Below, one piece after another: positions 24,895 through 33,377 of a DNA stretch of 64,000 nt. A program made the position numbers and the translations under genes. The notes under the pieces were generated by a model, which saw nothing but the letters and a program-made list of their open reading frames with translations, made no database searches and was not told where the DNA came from. Source of the stretch: Bradyrhizobium sp. 1(2017) (lineage in GTDB: Bacteria; Pseudomonadota; Alphaproteobacteria; Rhizobiales; Xanthobacteraceae); the NCBI RefSeq assembly GCF_011602485.2, contig NZ_CP050022.2, positions 7,398,001-7,462,000 on the forward strand. The letters are read 5' to 3'. How positions within the stretch are numbered: position 1 is the first letter of the stretch; the number at the start of each line of letters is the position of its first letter.

Positions 24895-25461
24895 ATGGCT
24901 GAGAGTCATGGCGGCGCAAAAGGTCCGGCGGCGGGCGCTCACACCGAGGCTGACGGTGGTCACCACGGTGGCGGTTTTCCGCCGTTCGAGAGCAGCAGCT
25001 TTGCTTCACAGCTGGTGTCGCTCGCGATCTTCTTCGTCCTGCTTTACGTGATCGTGTCCAAGCTCGCTCTGCCGCGCATCGGCGGTGCGATCGAGGCGCG
25101 GCAGAACAAAATCGAGGGCGACCTCGCCGAAGCGCAGAAGCTGAAGGACCAGTCCGACGCGGCGCTGAAGGCCTATGAAAGCGAGCTCGCTTCGGCGCGC
25201 ACGCGGGCACAGGCGATCGGCAACGAATCCCGCGACAAGGCCAATGCGCAGGCGGACGCCGAGCGCAAGGCGTTGGAAGAACAGCTGGCGGCCAAGCTTG
25301 CCGGGGCGGAGAAGACGATCGCCTCGACCCGCGCCGCCGCCATGAGCAACGTCCGCGGTATCGCGGCCGATGCGGCAGGCCAGATCGTGCAGCAGCTCAC
25401 CGGCGTCGTTCCCGATGCAGGGTCGGTCAATGCCGCGGTCGATGCGTCCTTGAAGGGTTAG
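24895..25461 (+). CDS. atpF': ATP synthase F0 subunit b'
   Basis: The 188-residue protein has a Gly/His-rich N-terminal tail, one membrane helix at about 36-58 ([26 protein letters not shown]) and a long Ala/Glu/Lys-rich coiled coil. This is the b' subunit, which pairs with b to form the peripheral stalk in alphaproteobacteria and cyanobacteria. It lies 5 bases before atpF, and its stop is followed immediately by the next ribosome binding region. Confidence 0.93.
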   Translation: MAESHGGAKGPAAGAHTEADGGHHGGGFPPFESSSFASQLVSLAIFFVLLYVIVSKLALPRIGGAIEARQNKIEGDLAEAQKLKDQSDAALKAYESELASARTRAQAIGNESRDKANAQADAERKALEEQLAAKLAGAEKTIASTRAAAMSNVRGIAADAAGQIVQQLTGVVPDAGSVNAAVDASLKG

Positions 25462-25466
25462 TCGAG

Positions 25467-25952
25467 ATGTTCTTCGAACCTGAATTTTGGGTCGCCGTCG
25501 CCTTCGTGATCCTGATGGTCGTGTTCGGCTATCTCGGGGTCTTCAAGACGGCGATGACCGCGCTCGATCATCGCGCCGCCCGCATCAAGGCCGAGCTCGA
25601 CGACGCCGCGCGCCTCAAGCTGGAGGCGGCCAAGGTGCTCGCCGACTACAAGGCGCGCAGTGCCACCGCCGAGCGCGAGGCCGCCGACATCATCGCCAAC
25701 GCCAAGGCCGAAGCCGAGCGCATCGCAGCCGACGCCAAGGCGAAGATGGAAGACTTCGTCGCCCGCCGGACCAAGACTGCGGAGAGCAAGATCGCGCTCG
25801 CCGAGGCCCAGGCGCTGGCCGATGTCCGCGCCGCAGCCGCAGAAGCCGCCGTGCAGGCCGCCTCGACGATCCTGTCGCAGTCGGTCAAGGGCCAGGTCGC
25901 CGACGATCTGCTCGCCAAGGGCATCAACGAGGTTCGGCAGAAGCTGAACTGA
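25467..25952 (+). CDS. atpF: ATP synthase F0 subunit b
   Basis: The 161-residue protein has a short N-terminus (MFFEPEFW), one membrane helix at about 8-28 ([18 protein letters not shown]) and a long Ala-rich coiled coil that reaches the F1 head as the peripheral stalk. It is the last gene of the F0 operon and is closed by a strong terminator. No F1 genes (atpHAGDC) follow, as is normal for rhizobia, where F1 is encoded elsewhere. Confidence 0.95.
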   Translation: MFFEPEFWVAVAFVILMVVFGYLGVFKTAMTALDHRAARIKAELDDAARLKLEAAKVLADYKARSATAEREAADIIANAKAEAERIAADAKAKMEDFVARRTKTAESKIALAEAQALADVRAAAAEAAVQAASTILSQSVKGQVADDLLAKGINEVRQKLN

Positions 25953-25975
25953 GGGATTCGCCTTCATCAAACAAA

Positions 25976-26004
25976 AAGCCGGCGCGATGAGCGCCGGCTT
26001 TTTT
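25976..26004 (+). terminator. Rho-independent terminator of the F0 operon
   Basis: AAGCCGGCGC (25976-25985) pairs perfectly with 25991-26000 around a GATGA loop and runs into six Ts. It lies 23 bases after the atpF stop. Confidence 0.93.
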
Positions 26005-26020
26005 GTTGCCGACAAATCTG

Positions 26021-26122
26021 GTGTCGTCGCCCGCGAAAGCGGTTGATCCGGTATTCCAGAGCGCCTGAGCGATACGGAGAAGCCGCGGCGTGCCGGATAC
26101 CGCGGACGAGCCGGGCATGACA
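26021..26122. repeat. Intergenic inverted repeat, imperfect
   Basis: GTGTCGTCGCCCGCG at the left end and CGAGCCGGGCATGACAGC at the right end are imperfect inverted copies. Inside, ATCCGGTATTCC faces GCCGGATACCGC. It resembles the element at 54950-55047 in layout and lies between convergent genes. Confidence 0.45.
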
Positions 26123-26136
26123 GCTGAGCCAGCAGC

Positions 26137-26787
26137 CTACTTCTTCTTCCGCCCCTTCGGCTCGGGCGAGAGCGCCTGCGGGTCGAAGCCGACATAGAAG
26201 ATGTAGTTATCGGCGGCCGCCGCCGAGGGGACGGGGTAAGCGAGATCCTCGGCGACGAAGGTGAAGGGCACGCTGCCGCCTTCCGACATCGCCACCGTGG
26301 TCCGGTAGGCCTTCGAGGCGATCACCTTCTCGCCGACGCCGCCCTGCACCACGGCCACGCGCAGGGGGATCTCGACCGTCGCAGGTGCGCCGGCGGGGCC
26401 AGCGATCACGCGCCCCTGGATACCGATCCGGGCGGTGATATCCCCACCATTGCGGGCGCATTCGCGCGCCATCTTGGTGATGGTGGCCTGGAAGCGGATC
26501 TCGTTGCCGACGGCCGGCTTGCCGCTGGCGCCAACCGCGTAGGTGGAGGCACCGGCACGCACGGTGACCTGCGGGCAATCGACATCGTCGTCGGCTGGCT
26601 GACCGGGTGCCGGCGCCGCCTTGGGCTGGTCCGGCTCGTCGGACTTGCCGCCGAACAGGCTCTTGAAGCGGTCGCTGAAGGACTGGGCCGCCACCGGCGA
26701 GACGGACGCAAGCGCCACCGACAACGTCAACGCGACCACTATCCCCCGCCGCAACGCATTCCCCGACGACCGAAGCTCCTTCACCAT
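26137..26787 (-). CDS. Secreted hypothetical protein
   Basis: The 216-residue product starts at ATG 26787, with GGAG 11 bases away. A GTG 12 bases upstream would overlap that ribosome binding site. A signal peptide of about 35 residues ends PVAAQ. A short linker rich in Pro, Ala and Asp then leads to a beta-rich domain of about 130 residues with two cysteines (DVDCPQVTVR, ARECARNGG). The tail is basic (KGRKKK). The pattern resembles secreted lipoprotein-like proteins of Bradyrhizobium, but no lipobox is present. Function unknown. Confidence 0.65.
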   Translation of the reverse strand: MVKELRSSGNALRRGIVVALTLSVALASVSPVAAQSFSDRFKSLFGGKSDEPDQPKAAPAPGQPADDDVDCPQVTVRAGASTYAVGASGKPAVGNEIRFQATITKMARECARNGGDITARIGIQGRVIAGPAGAPATVEIPLRVAVVQGGVGEKVIASKAYRTTVAMSEGGSVPFTFVAEDLAYPVPSAAAADNYIFYVGFDPQALSPEPKGRKKK

Positions 26788-26955
26788 CGACACCCACACT
26801 CCATGACAGCATTCCGGCCGAGCGCAGGCCGGCCCGCGCGGTTATATCGCCAAAATCGGCGATCCCAAGGCAAGTTCCAAGGCAAGTTCCGCAGCAAGTC
26901 ATAAGCCAGCAAGCGGGGCTGGACGATCAAGACTTTGGCCGCAGGAGACGGCAGC

Positions 26956-27543
26956 TCAGCCGCGGAAGTCTTCATGCAGCAGGCCGAACAGCAGGTGGTC
27001 CTGCCAGACCCCGTTGATGCAGAGATAGCGGCGCGCCAGCCCCTCGCGAGAAAAGCCGCACTTCTCCAGCACCCGGATCGACGGCGCATTGGTGGGGATA
27101 CAGGCGGCTTCGACGCGGTGCAGGTTAAGCTCGCCGAACAGCGTGGGCAGCAGCACCCGCAGCGCAGCTGTCATGTAGCCGCGATGGGCGTAAGGCTGCC
27201 CGATCCAGTAGCCGATAGTGCCGGCCTGCACGATGCCGCGCCGGACATTGGCCAGCGTGATGCCGCCGACCATGGCGCCGTCGAGCTCGCGAAAGATCAG
27301 AAACGGATAGGAACGGTCCGCGGCGATGTCCTCGGAGTAGCGGCGCAGGCGGCGGCGGAAGCCGGACCGGGTGAGATCGTCCGACGGCCAGATCGGTTCC
27401 CAGGGGGTGAGGTAATCGCGGCTGCTTTCCCGCAAATGGGCCCATTGCAGGAAGTCCGACATCTGCGGAGCGCGCAGCAAAAGTCCATTGCCGCGCGGCG
27501 CGAGGGCGGCGGGTCCACTGGACGGCAGGCGAAAGAGGGCCAT
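26956..27543 (-). CDS. GNAT-family N-acetyltransferase (RimJ-like)
   Basis: This 195-residue protein belongs to the RimJ/RimL-type GNAT family. The core strands lead to the acetyl-CoA motif GYWIGQPYAHRGYMTAAL (Q/R-x-x-G-x-A/G variant) near 115. The C-terminal EAACIPTNAPSIRVLEKCGFSREGL is typical of ribosomal-protein N-terminal acetyltransferases. The gene follows the M16 peptidase on the same strand, 37 bases after its stop, making a likely thrC - M16 - GNAT operon. The substrate is unproven. Confidence 0.9.
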   Translation of the reverse strand: MALFRLPSSGPAALAPRGNGLLLRAPQMSDFLQWAHLRESSRDYLTPWEPIWPSDDLTRSGFRRRLRRYSEDIAADRSYPFLIFRELDGAMVGGITLANVRRGIVQAGTIGYWIGQPYAHRGYMTAALRVLLPTLFGELNLHRVEAACIPTNAPSIRVLEKCGFSREGLARRYLCINGVWQDHLLFGLLHEDFRG

Positions 27544-27580
27544 GGTGATGCTTCCCGGCGCGGCGCCCCTTGCGCGGCGG

Positions 27581-28870
27581 CTAATGCAGCCGCGCCTTGG
27601 CGCGCGCCCGGGTCAATCCTTCCGCAAAAGACACCGCCGTGTCCAGACCCCTGCCGCTGCCCAATGCGACTACCGCAGGGCGGCTGCGCAAAAGCAGCGC
27701 ACGCGCCGCATCCCGGGTCGATTCGACGCTGACGGCATCGATCCGCGCCACCAGTTCCTGCACCGTCTGCGGCCGGCCATAGGCCAGCACATGCCGGGCG
27801 AGCTGCTCGGCACGGGACGAGCAGCTCTCCAGCGCCATCAGGAGGCCGGCCTTCATCTGCGCCTTGGCCCGCGCGATCTCGGCTTCGGCCAACGTCTCCA
27901 CCGAATCATTCATGATGTCGACAACGACCTCCATCATCTCCGGCGCGTCGGCGGGATCGGTGCCGGTGTAGAGGCCGAAGAAGCCGGTGTCGGTGTAGGG
28001 CGCGTGAAACGAGTAGATGGAGTAGCAGAGGCCGCGCTTCTCGCGCACCTCCTGGAACAACCGCGACGACATCCCGCCGCCGAGAATGTTGGTGAAGACC
28101 TGGAGCGAGAACAGGGACGGATCGGTCTGCGGCACCCCTTCGAGGGCCAGCGTCAGGTGCGCCTGCTCGAGCTCGCGGTGGACCACCTTGGCGCCGCCCT
28201 TGCCGAACTGGGCGGATTGCGGCTTGGGTCCCGGCGTTGCCTCGAAGCTTGCAAAACGCTTCTCGACCTCGGCGACAACCTGCTTGTGATCGACCGCGCC
28301 GGCAGCGGCCACCACCATGTCGGGCCCGCGATAATGCGTCGACAGATAACCGCGAAGCATGTCGCGGTTGAAGCCGCGCAACGTCTTGGCGGTGCCGAGC
28401 AGCGAGCGGCCCATCGGCTGATCTGGATAGCAGAGCTCGTTGAGATGCTCGAACACGACGTCGTCGGGCGTGTCCTGCGCAGCCCCGATCTCCTGCACGA
28501 TGACGTTCTTCTCGCGCTCCAGCTCGTCCGGCTCGAAGGCGGGATTGGCGAGAATGTCGGCGAGCACGTCGAGCGCGAGCGGCACGTCGGCCTTCAGCAC
28601 CCGCGCGTAATAGGACGTGGTCTCGGTCGAGGTGCCGGCATTGAGATCGCCGCCGACCGCCTCGATCTCCTCGACGATCTCGCGCGAGGAACGCTTGGTC
28701 GTTCCCTTGAATGCCATGTGCTCGAGAAGATGCGAGATGCCGTGCTCGTTGGGCTTCTCGTCTCGCCCTCCGACGCCGGCCCATACACCGAGCGCCGCGG
28801 TCTCGAGATGGGGCATCTTGTCGGTGACGACGGTCAGACCGGAGGCAAGCTTGGAAATCTCGACGCTCAT
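27581..28870 (-). CDS. M16-family zinc peptidase
   Basis: The 429-residue protein has the inverted zinc motif HxxEH as H47-L-L-E50-H51 near the N-terminus and the downstream metal-ligand Glu in NVIVQEIG. The C-terminal half is a second, inactive M16 domain. Family relatives include the mitochondrial processing peptidase and PqqL-type enzymes. The absence of a signal peptide suggests a cytoplasmic role. The start codon overlaps the thrC stop (ATGA), so translation is coupled to thrC. Confidence 0.93.
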   Translation of the reverse strand: MSVEISKLASGLTVVTDKMPHLETAALGVWAGVGGRDEKPNEHGISHLLEHMAFKGTTKRSSREIVEEIEAVGGDLNAGTSTETTSYYARVLKADVPLALDVLADILANPAFEPDELEREKNVIVQEIGAAQDTPDDVVFEHLNELCYPDQPMGRSLLGTAKTLRGFNRDMLRGYLSTHYRGPDMVVAAAGAVDHKQVVAEVEKRFASFEATPGPKPQSAQFGKGGAKVVHRELEQAHLTLALEGVPQTDPSLFSLQVFTNILGGGMSSRLFQEVREKRGLCYSIYSFHAPYTDTGFFGLYTGTDPADAPEMMEVVVDIMNDSVETLAEAEIARAKAQMKAGLLMALESCSSRAEQLARHVLAYGRPQTVQELVARIDAVSVESTRDAARALLLRSRPAVVALGSGRGLDTAVSFAEGLTRARAKARLH

Positions 28871-30285
28871 CCGGCAACTCCCTGCTTTGCGGCGCGGCTG
28901 ACCGACAGCACGAACCGCTCGACCTCGGCCTGATCGTTCTTCATCACCTTCATGTGTTCGGATTTGGTCATCAATCCATCGAGCCAGGCGGGCAGTTGCG
29001 GCCGCTGGCCGCAGGCCGCCTCGACTGCGTCGGGGAATTTGGCCGGATGCGCCGTGGAGAGCACGATGTTCGGCACCGTGGTGTCGGTGGTATCGCGGTC
29101 GGCGACCGCAAGCGCGACGGCCGTATGGGGGTCGACCAGCTCGCCCGCCTCGCGCCAGGCGGCGCGGATCGCAGCCGCGGTTTCGGTCTCGTCGGCGCGA
29201 CCGGCGTCGAACTCCTCGCGGATCGCGGCCAGGGTCGCGTCGGGCAGCACGAAGCGCCCGGACTGCTTCAGCGAATCCATCAGACGGCGCACGCCCGCCG
29301 CATCGCGCCGGCCGGCCTCGAACAGCAGCCGCTCGAAATTCGAGGAGATCTGGATGTCCATCGACGGCGACGCCGTGGCATGCACCTCGCGCACCTCGTA
29401 GATGCCGGTCTTGAGCGTGCGGGCGAGGATGTCGTTGACGTTGGCTGCGATGCGCAGGGTCCGGACCGGCAGTCCCATGCGCTTGGCGACGTAGCCGGCG
29501 AAGATGTCGCCGAAATTACCGGTCGGCACGACGAAATCCACCGCGCGCGCCGGCGCGCCGACGGCAGCGGCCGACGTGAAGTAATAAACGACCTGGGCAA
29601 CGATACGCGCCCAGTTGATGGAGTTGACGCCTGACAGCGAGGTCGCATCGCGGAAGCGGTGATTGTTGAACATCCCCTTCACGAGCGCCTGGCAATCGTC
29701 GAAATTGCCTTCGATGGCGAGCGCATGCACGTTGGCCGCACCGGTCGTCGTCATCATCCGTTGCTGGACCTCGGAGATGCGCTTGTGCGGGAACAGCACG
29801 ATGAGGTCGACATTTTCGAGTCCCGCGAAGGCCTCAACCGCGGCGCCGCCGGTGTCGCCCGAGGTCGCGACCACGATGGTGGTACGCTGGCCACGCTTGG
29901 CGAGCACATGGTCCATCAGCCGCGAGATCAGCTGCATCGCCACGTCCTTGAAGGCGAGCGTCGGGCCGTGGAACAGCTCCAGCACGAACTGGTGCGGCGA
30001 CATCTGGCGCAGCGGCACCACCGCGGGATGGCGGAAGGTGGCATAGGCCTCGTTGGCCATCCGGCCGAGCTCGGCGTCCGAAATCTCCCCGCCGGCGAAG
30101 GGGCGAATCACATCGACCGCGACCTCCCAATAGGGACGGCCGAAGAAGCCGGCGATCGTGTCGGCCGAAAGCTGCGGCCAAACGGACGGCACGTACAGGC
30201 CGCCATCCCGGGCGAGCCCGGTCAGCATCACGTCACAGAAGCCGAGTTCGGGGGCCTCGCCCCGGGTCGAGATATAGCGAGTCAA
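28867..30285 (-). CDS. thrC: Threonine synthase
   Basis: The 472-residue PLP enzyme converts O-phosphohomoserine to threonine. The cofactor lysine is K113 in GPTLAFKDVA, and the phosphate-binding loop is TSGDTGGAA. The start is TTG at 30285, giving the canonical N-terminus TRYISTRGEAP, with GGAGG six bases upstream. No in-frame ATG lies near enough to be an alternative. It overlaps the M16 gene by 4 bases. thrA and thrB are not in the window. Confidence 0.95.
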   Translation of the reverse strand: MTRYISTRGEAPELGFCDVMLTGLARDGGLYVPSVWPQLSADTIAGFFGRPYWEVAVDVIRPFAGGEISDAELGRMANEAYATFRHPAVVPLRQMSPHQFVLELFHGPTLAFKDVAMQLISRLMDHVLAKRGQRTTIVVATSGDTGGAAVEAFAGLENVDLIVLFPHKRISEVQQRMMTTTGAANVHALAIEGNFDDCQALVKGMFNNHRFRDATSLSGVNSINWARIVAQVVYYFTSAAAVGAPARAVDFVVPTGNFGDIFAGYVAKRMGLPVRTLRIAANVNDILARTLKTGIYEVREVHATASPSMDIQISSNFERLLFEAGRRDAAGVRRLMDSLKQSGRFVLPDATLAAIREEFDAGRADETETAAAIRAAWREAGELVDPHTAVALAVADRDTTDTTVPNIVLSTAHPAKFPDAVEAACGQRPQLPAWLDGLMTKSEHMKVMKNDQAEVERFVLSVSRAAKQGVAG

Positions 30286-30841
30286 ACTGCCCTCCAAAGG
30301 CCGACCAAGCCTGAGCTCACCCGTTAAGCCTTTGATTTTACGAAAATACTTGTTAACAGCCAGAGGCTTTGGGCCACCATAAAGTGTTTTGCTGCATCGG
30401 GAAACCGCTTCCGGTCGCCGCCCCTTGCCCAATGAAAAATGAAAAAGGGCTGCGGCATCGCCGCAGCCCTTCTCTTGGAAGGTCTGTCGTTGTGTGCAGA
30501 CCGGTTTGCCTCGTCCGGGGTCTCCGACCCACAAACCTGTTCGTCCAAGCCTTCGCCAGCTGTCGTCAGATCGTCAAGAGCCAAAACGGCAGGCGAGCAA
30601 AAATGTTCCTGTTCTTCCCGGCCCGGTCAGCGCTTCTTTCGCGTCCGCAAGCCATGGCACGCTTCATATTGCCGCTTCTTCCCGAAATATCAGCGCCGCG
30701 AGGAACGAAATGCCCTGGCGACCGATTGGGGTCTGCGGATGGCGCCGCCCATCGTCCATGCATTGCCCGGCCGATGGCGACGCCGATCCGTCGACCGAAC
30801 CCGCTGCATCCTGGAGCAGCCGGTTCGGTCACCGGCGGCGG
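30286..30841. other. Intergenic region with hairpins, possible small RNA on minus strand
   Basis: This 556-base gap holds a terminator (30445-30471) and just above it a GGTCTG...CAGACC stem (30481-30502). Several open frames cross it but pass through the terminator or use rare-looking codons, and none has a good ribosome binding site. The material between the response regulator stop and the terminator is either a roughly 370-base 3' UTR or a separate small transcript. Confidence 0.4.
30445..30471 (-). terminator. Rho-independent terminator (minus strand)
   Basis: AAGGGCTGCGG and CCGCAGCCCTT form an 11-bp perfect stem with a CATCG loop. Reading the minus strand, the stem is followed by TTTTTC-type T-rich sequence. 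It would end transcripts coming from the response regulator side before thrC. Confidence 0.8.
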
Positions 30842-31486
30842 TCAGTTCATCCCGATCTCCACGGCGATCCGGATCAGGTCGGAATGGTTCTTGGCTCCTA
30901 ATTTCTGCTTGAGCAGGGACGTGGTGTTCGCGACGGTCTTGTAGGAGATGCCCAGCGCCTCGGCGACCTCGACGATCTTGTCGCCGCGTCCGAGCAGGCG
31001 AAGAATCTCGAGCTCCCGCGGTGTCATCTGCGAGGCCGGATTGGCCTTGATCGCCGCGCCGGAAAACGTCACGGCTTCCGCAAGCTGCGGCGAGATGAAA
31101 TTGTCGCCCGCGACCACCTTGCGTACTGCCTTCAGCAGGATCCTGGGATCGTCGCCCTTGGAGACATAGCCCTGCGCCCCGAGCTCGACCGCCCGCACCA
31201 CGAAGGCGGGGTCGTCGTTCATGCTGAACATGATGATCTTGGCGTCCGGGTCGTCCTTGCGGATGCGCCGCATCAGCTCGAAGCCGGAGACATCGGGCAG
31301 GCTGATGTCGATCACGGTCACGTCGGGCCGCTTGCTGACATAGGCGCGATGCCCGGATTTGGCGTCGGTCGCCTCGTCGATACGGATCGAATGGTCGGAG
31401 GCGAACAGGGTGCGGCAGCCGGACAGCACCACAGGATGGTCGTCGACGATCAGGACCCTGGTTGCGGGCTTGGCGGTATCTTGCAT
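30842..31486 (-). CDS. NarL-type response regulator
   Basis: The 214-residue protein has a receiver domain (acidic pair in IVDDHPVV, phosphoacceptor D60 in VTVIDISLPD, MFSMND output Ser, YVSKGD Lys). A LuxR-type DNA-binding domain follows (MTPRELEILRLLGRGDKIVEVAEALGISYKTVANTTSLL). The start at 31486 gives the standard N-terminus; an upstream in-frame extension would cross the divergent promoter. It is paired head to head with the histidine kinase at 31572, 85 bases away, so they form one system. Confidence 0.93.
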   Translation of the reverse strand: MQDTAKPATRVLIVDDHPVVLSGCRTLFASDHSIRIDEATDAKSGHRAYVSKRPDVTVIDISLPDVSGFELMRRIRKDDPDAKIIMFSMNDDPAFVVRAVELGAQGYVSKGDDPRILLKAVRKVVAGDNFISPQLAEAVTFSGAAIKANPASQMTPRELEILRLLGRGDKIVEVAEALGISYKTVANTTSLLKQKLGAKNHSDLIRIAVEIGMN

Positions 31487-31516
31487 CGCGCGCTCTCTGT
31501 TTTTCGACTCATAGAC

Positions 31517-31550
31517 CGGCGGGAATAAATGGAAAGAGAAAATCCCGCCG
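31517..31550. promoter_or_regulatory. Inverted repeat in the divergent two-component promoter
   Basis: CGGCGGGA (31517-31524) and TCCCGCCG (31543-31550) are perfect inverted copies, 18 bases apart. They sit in the short gap between the response regulator and kinase genes. This could be the autoregulatory site of the NarL-type regulator. Confidence 0.4.
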
Positions 31551-31571
31551 ATGCGCGTTAGAATTGACCTA

Positions 31572-32912
31572 ATGTGGCATCGGCTTTCGTTCAGAACGCA
31601 ACTGTTTCTTCCGCTCGGCGCGAGCCTTCTCGCCGCGCTGATCCTGGGCGGCATATTGCTGCAGATATTCTCAACCCATCAGCTGGCTGACGAGCACGAG
31701 CCGGCTCGACGTTCGATCGGGACGATCACCGCCGCGCTCAACGACGCTCTGCGCGCATCGGACAATCCCCGAGAAACGCTTGATGCGTTCGTTCGGTCCC
31801 TGGACGCCTCCACAGATATCCAATTTCGTCCCATGGAGGGAGCCCCCCCACCCTCTCCGAAGGATGCCTTGCGCAACCTGAAGGCGGTTCCGCAATGGTT
31901 CGTCAACCTCATCACTCTGCCGGAGATGGAAGCGGCGTCTCCGGTCGTCATCGACGGCAGACATGTCGGCGATATCGTGTTCCTGTCGGACCTGTCGGCC
32001 GACCTGTTCGAGAAGTGGATCGGCTTCCTCGCGCTGACCAGCCTGGTCGCCGTCCTGATGGTGCTCACCGGCATCGTTGCCTATGTCTTCGCTGGTTCGG
32101 CCTTGCGCCCCCTGCAACATCTCGGCGAAGGTCTCACGCGGATGCGGCGCGGCGACTACACAAAGCCGATCCCGGTCGCAGGACCGCCGGAGATCCGGAA
32201 AAGCTGCGAGGAAGCCAATGCGCTGGCTGCGACATTGGCGCAACTCAGTCAGGACAATCGCGACCTGATGCACCGCCTGGTGTCGCTCCAGGACGACGAG
32301 CGGCGCGACCTCGCCCGCGAGCTGCATGACGAGCTCGGCCCGCTTCTGTTCAGCATCCGCGCCGGCACGATCGCGTTGATCGAGATCACGCGTCCTGCGG
32401 GAAATCTCGGCAGTTCGGCGCAGGACGTGCTGCAATCGGTCGAGGCGCTCCAACAAACCAACCGCCGAATCCTCGACCGGCTGCGACCGCTCTATATCGA
32501 GGAACTGGGCCTTCCGACCAGCGTGCAGACGCTGCTCCGGAACTTTCGCAAGCAGGCACCTCATGTCGGCCTGACGGACACGATCGATCCCAGGCTCGAC
32601 GGCATCGACGGGCCGCTGGCCCAGACCGTCTATCGCCTGATACAGGAAGCGCTGACCAACGTGCTGCGCCATGCCGAGGCCAATCATGTGCAGGTGCAGG
32701 CGGTGGTCGTCGAGGGCACTCTCGTCATCGAGATCGCCGACGATGGCGGCGGCTTTCCCGCGGGCAACGTCTTCGGCCGAGGCCTGACCGGCATGCATGA
32801 GCGCGTGCGCGCGCTCAGCGGCTCACTGTCACTGCTGCGCGCGGATCAACGGACTTACGTGCGATGTCGTTTGCCGGTCGAGACGACCCGGGACGCAGCC
32901 TCATCCGGCTAG
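31572..32912 (+). CDS. UhpB/NarX-type sensor histidine kinase
   Basis: The 446-residue kinase has a membrane helix at about 11-32 (LFLPLGASLLAALILGGILL), a periplasmic domain of about 115 residues and a second helix at about 150-175. A HAMP domain follows, then a HisKA_3 dimerisation helix with the phosphoacceptor H252 in DLARELHDELGP. The HATPase ends in ADDGGGFP and RGLTGMHERV. This class phosphorylates NarL-type partners, here the divergent regulator. ATG 31551 is an alternative start with seven more residues. The stop overlaps the convergent NTF2-like gene by three bases. Confidence 0.9.
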   Translation: MWHRLSFRTQLFLPLGASLLAALILGGILLQIFSTHQLADEHEPARRSIGTITAALNDALRASDNPRETLDAFVRSLDASTDIQFRPMEGAPPPSPKDALRNLKAVPQWFVNLITLPEMEAASPVVIDGRHVGDIVFLSDLSADLFEKWIGFLALTSLVAVLMVLTGIVAYVFAGSALRPLQHLGEGLTRMRRGDYTKPIPVAGPPEIRKSCEEANALAATLAQLSQDNRDLMHRLVSLQDDERRDLARELHDELGPLLFSIRAGTIALIEITRPAGNLGSSAQDVLQSVEALQQTNRRILDRLRPLYIEELGLPTSVQTLLRNFRKQAPHVGLTDTIDPRLDGIDGPLAQTVYRLIQEALTNVLRHAEANHVQVQAVVVEGTLVIEIADDGGGFPAGNVFGRGLTGMHERVRALSGSLSLLRADQRTYVRCRLPVETTRDAASSG

Positions 32913-33274
32913 CATAGGCAGCCGTGATGCGCGTTCTGTCGGGCCGGCTCGCATACCGTGCTGAGGATCTTGCCTTCCGAGCTGAAGCGAAACGCCGCGC
33001 GAATGCGCAGCGCGCCGGCAACGGAATATTCGAGATCGACGCCATGAGGCGCGGGATGGATCTCCTCCAGCCCGAAACCCACCGACGAGAAAGTGCTGAG
33101 CCGCGGCTGCCAATAGGCTTCCAGCTCGCTCCGGCCGTGATAGCGACGCTGGCCGTTGCAGGTGCATTCGAGTTCCGCGTCCTCGGCATAGAGGCCGAGC
33201 AGCAGCGCGAGGTCGCCCTGCCGGCAGGCGTCCACCCAATCGATGACAAGTCCCATCTGATCAAAATCGCTCAC
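32909..33274 (-). CDS. NTF2/SnoaL-like protein
   Basis: The 121-residue protein has an NTF2-like cone fold: WVDACRQGDLALLLGLYAEDAELEC, then SELEAYW, then beta strands ending RIRAAFRFSSEGKI. It begins with GTG at 33274, with AGAGGA seven bases upstream; an in-frame ATG lies six codons later. The tail has three cysteines and two histidines. The family covers small hydrolases, isomerases and binding proteins. Nothing in the pocket indicates a substrate. It converges with the kinase gene, stops overlapping. Confidence 0.75.
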   Translation of the reverse strand: MSDFDQMGLVIDWVDACRQGDLALLLGLYAEDAELECTCNGQRRYHGRSELEAYWQPRLSTFSSVGFGLEEIHPAPHGVDLEYSVAGALRIRAAFRFSSEGKILSTVCEPARQNAHHGCLC

Positions 33275-33377
33275 GCCGCAATCCTCTGCCGCAGACAATC
33301 GATCGCGGCTTAGGACCACCCTCGTGAATGTGCGCTGAACGGTAAAGCCCGGGCGATACCGGGTTCCCTCGGGGTAT

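Noticed and set aside
30439..30912. Plus-strand frames in the gap before the response regulator
   Set aside because: They begin inside the terminator stem, contain runs of rare-looking Arg/Cys codons, and run over the 3' end of the regulator gene.
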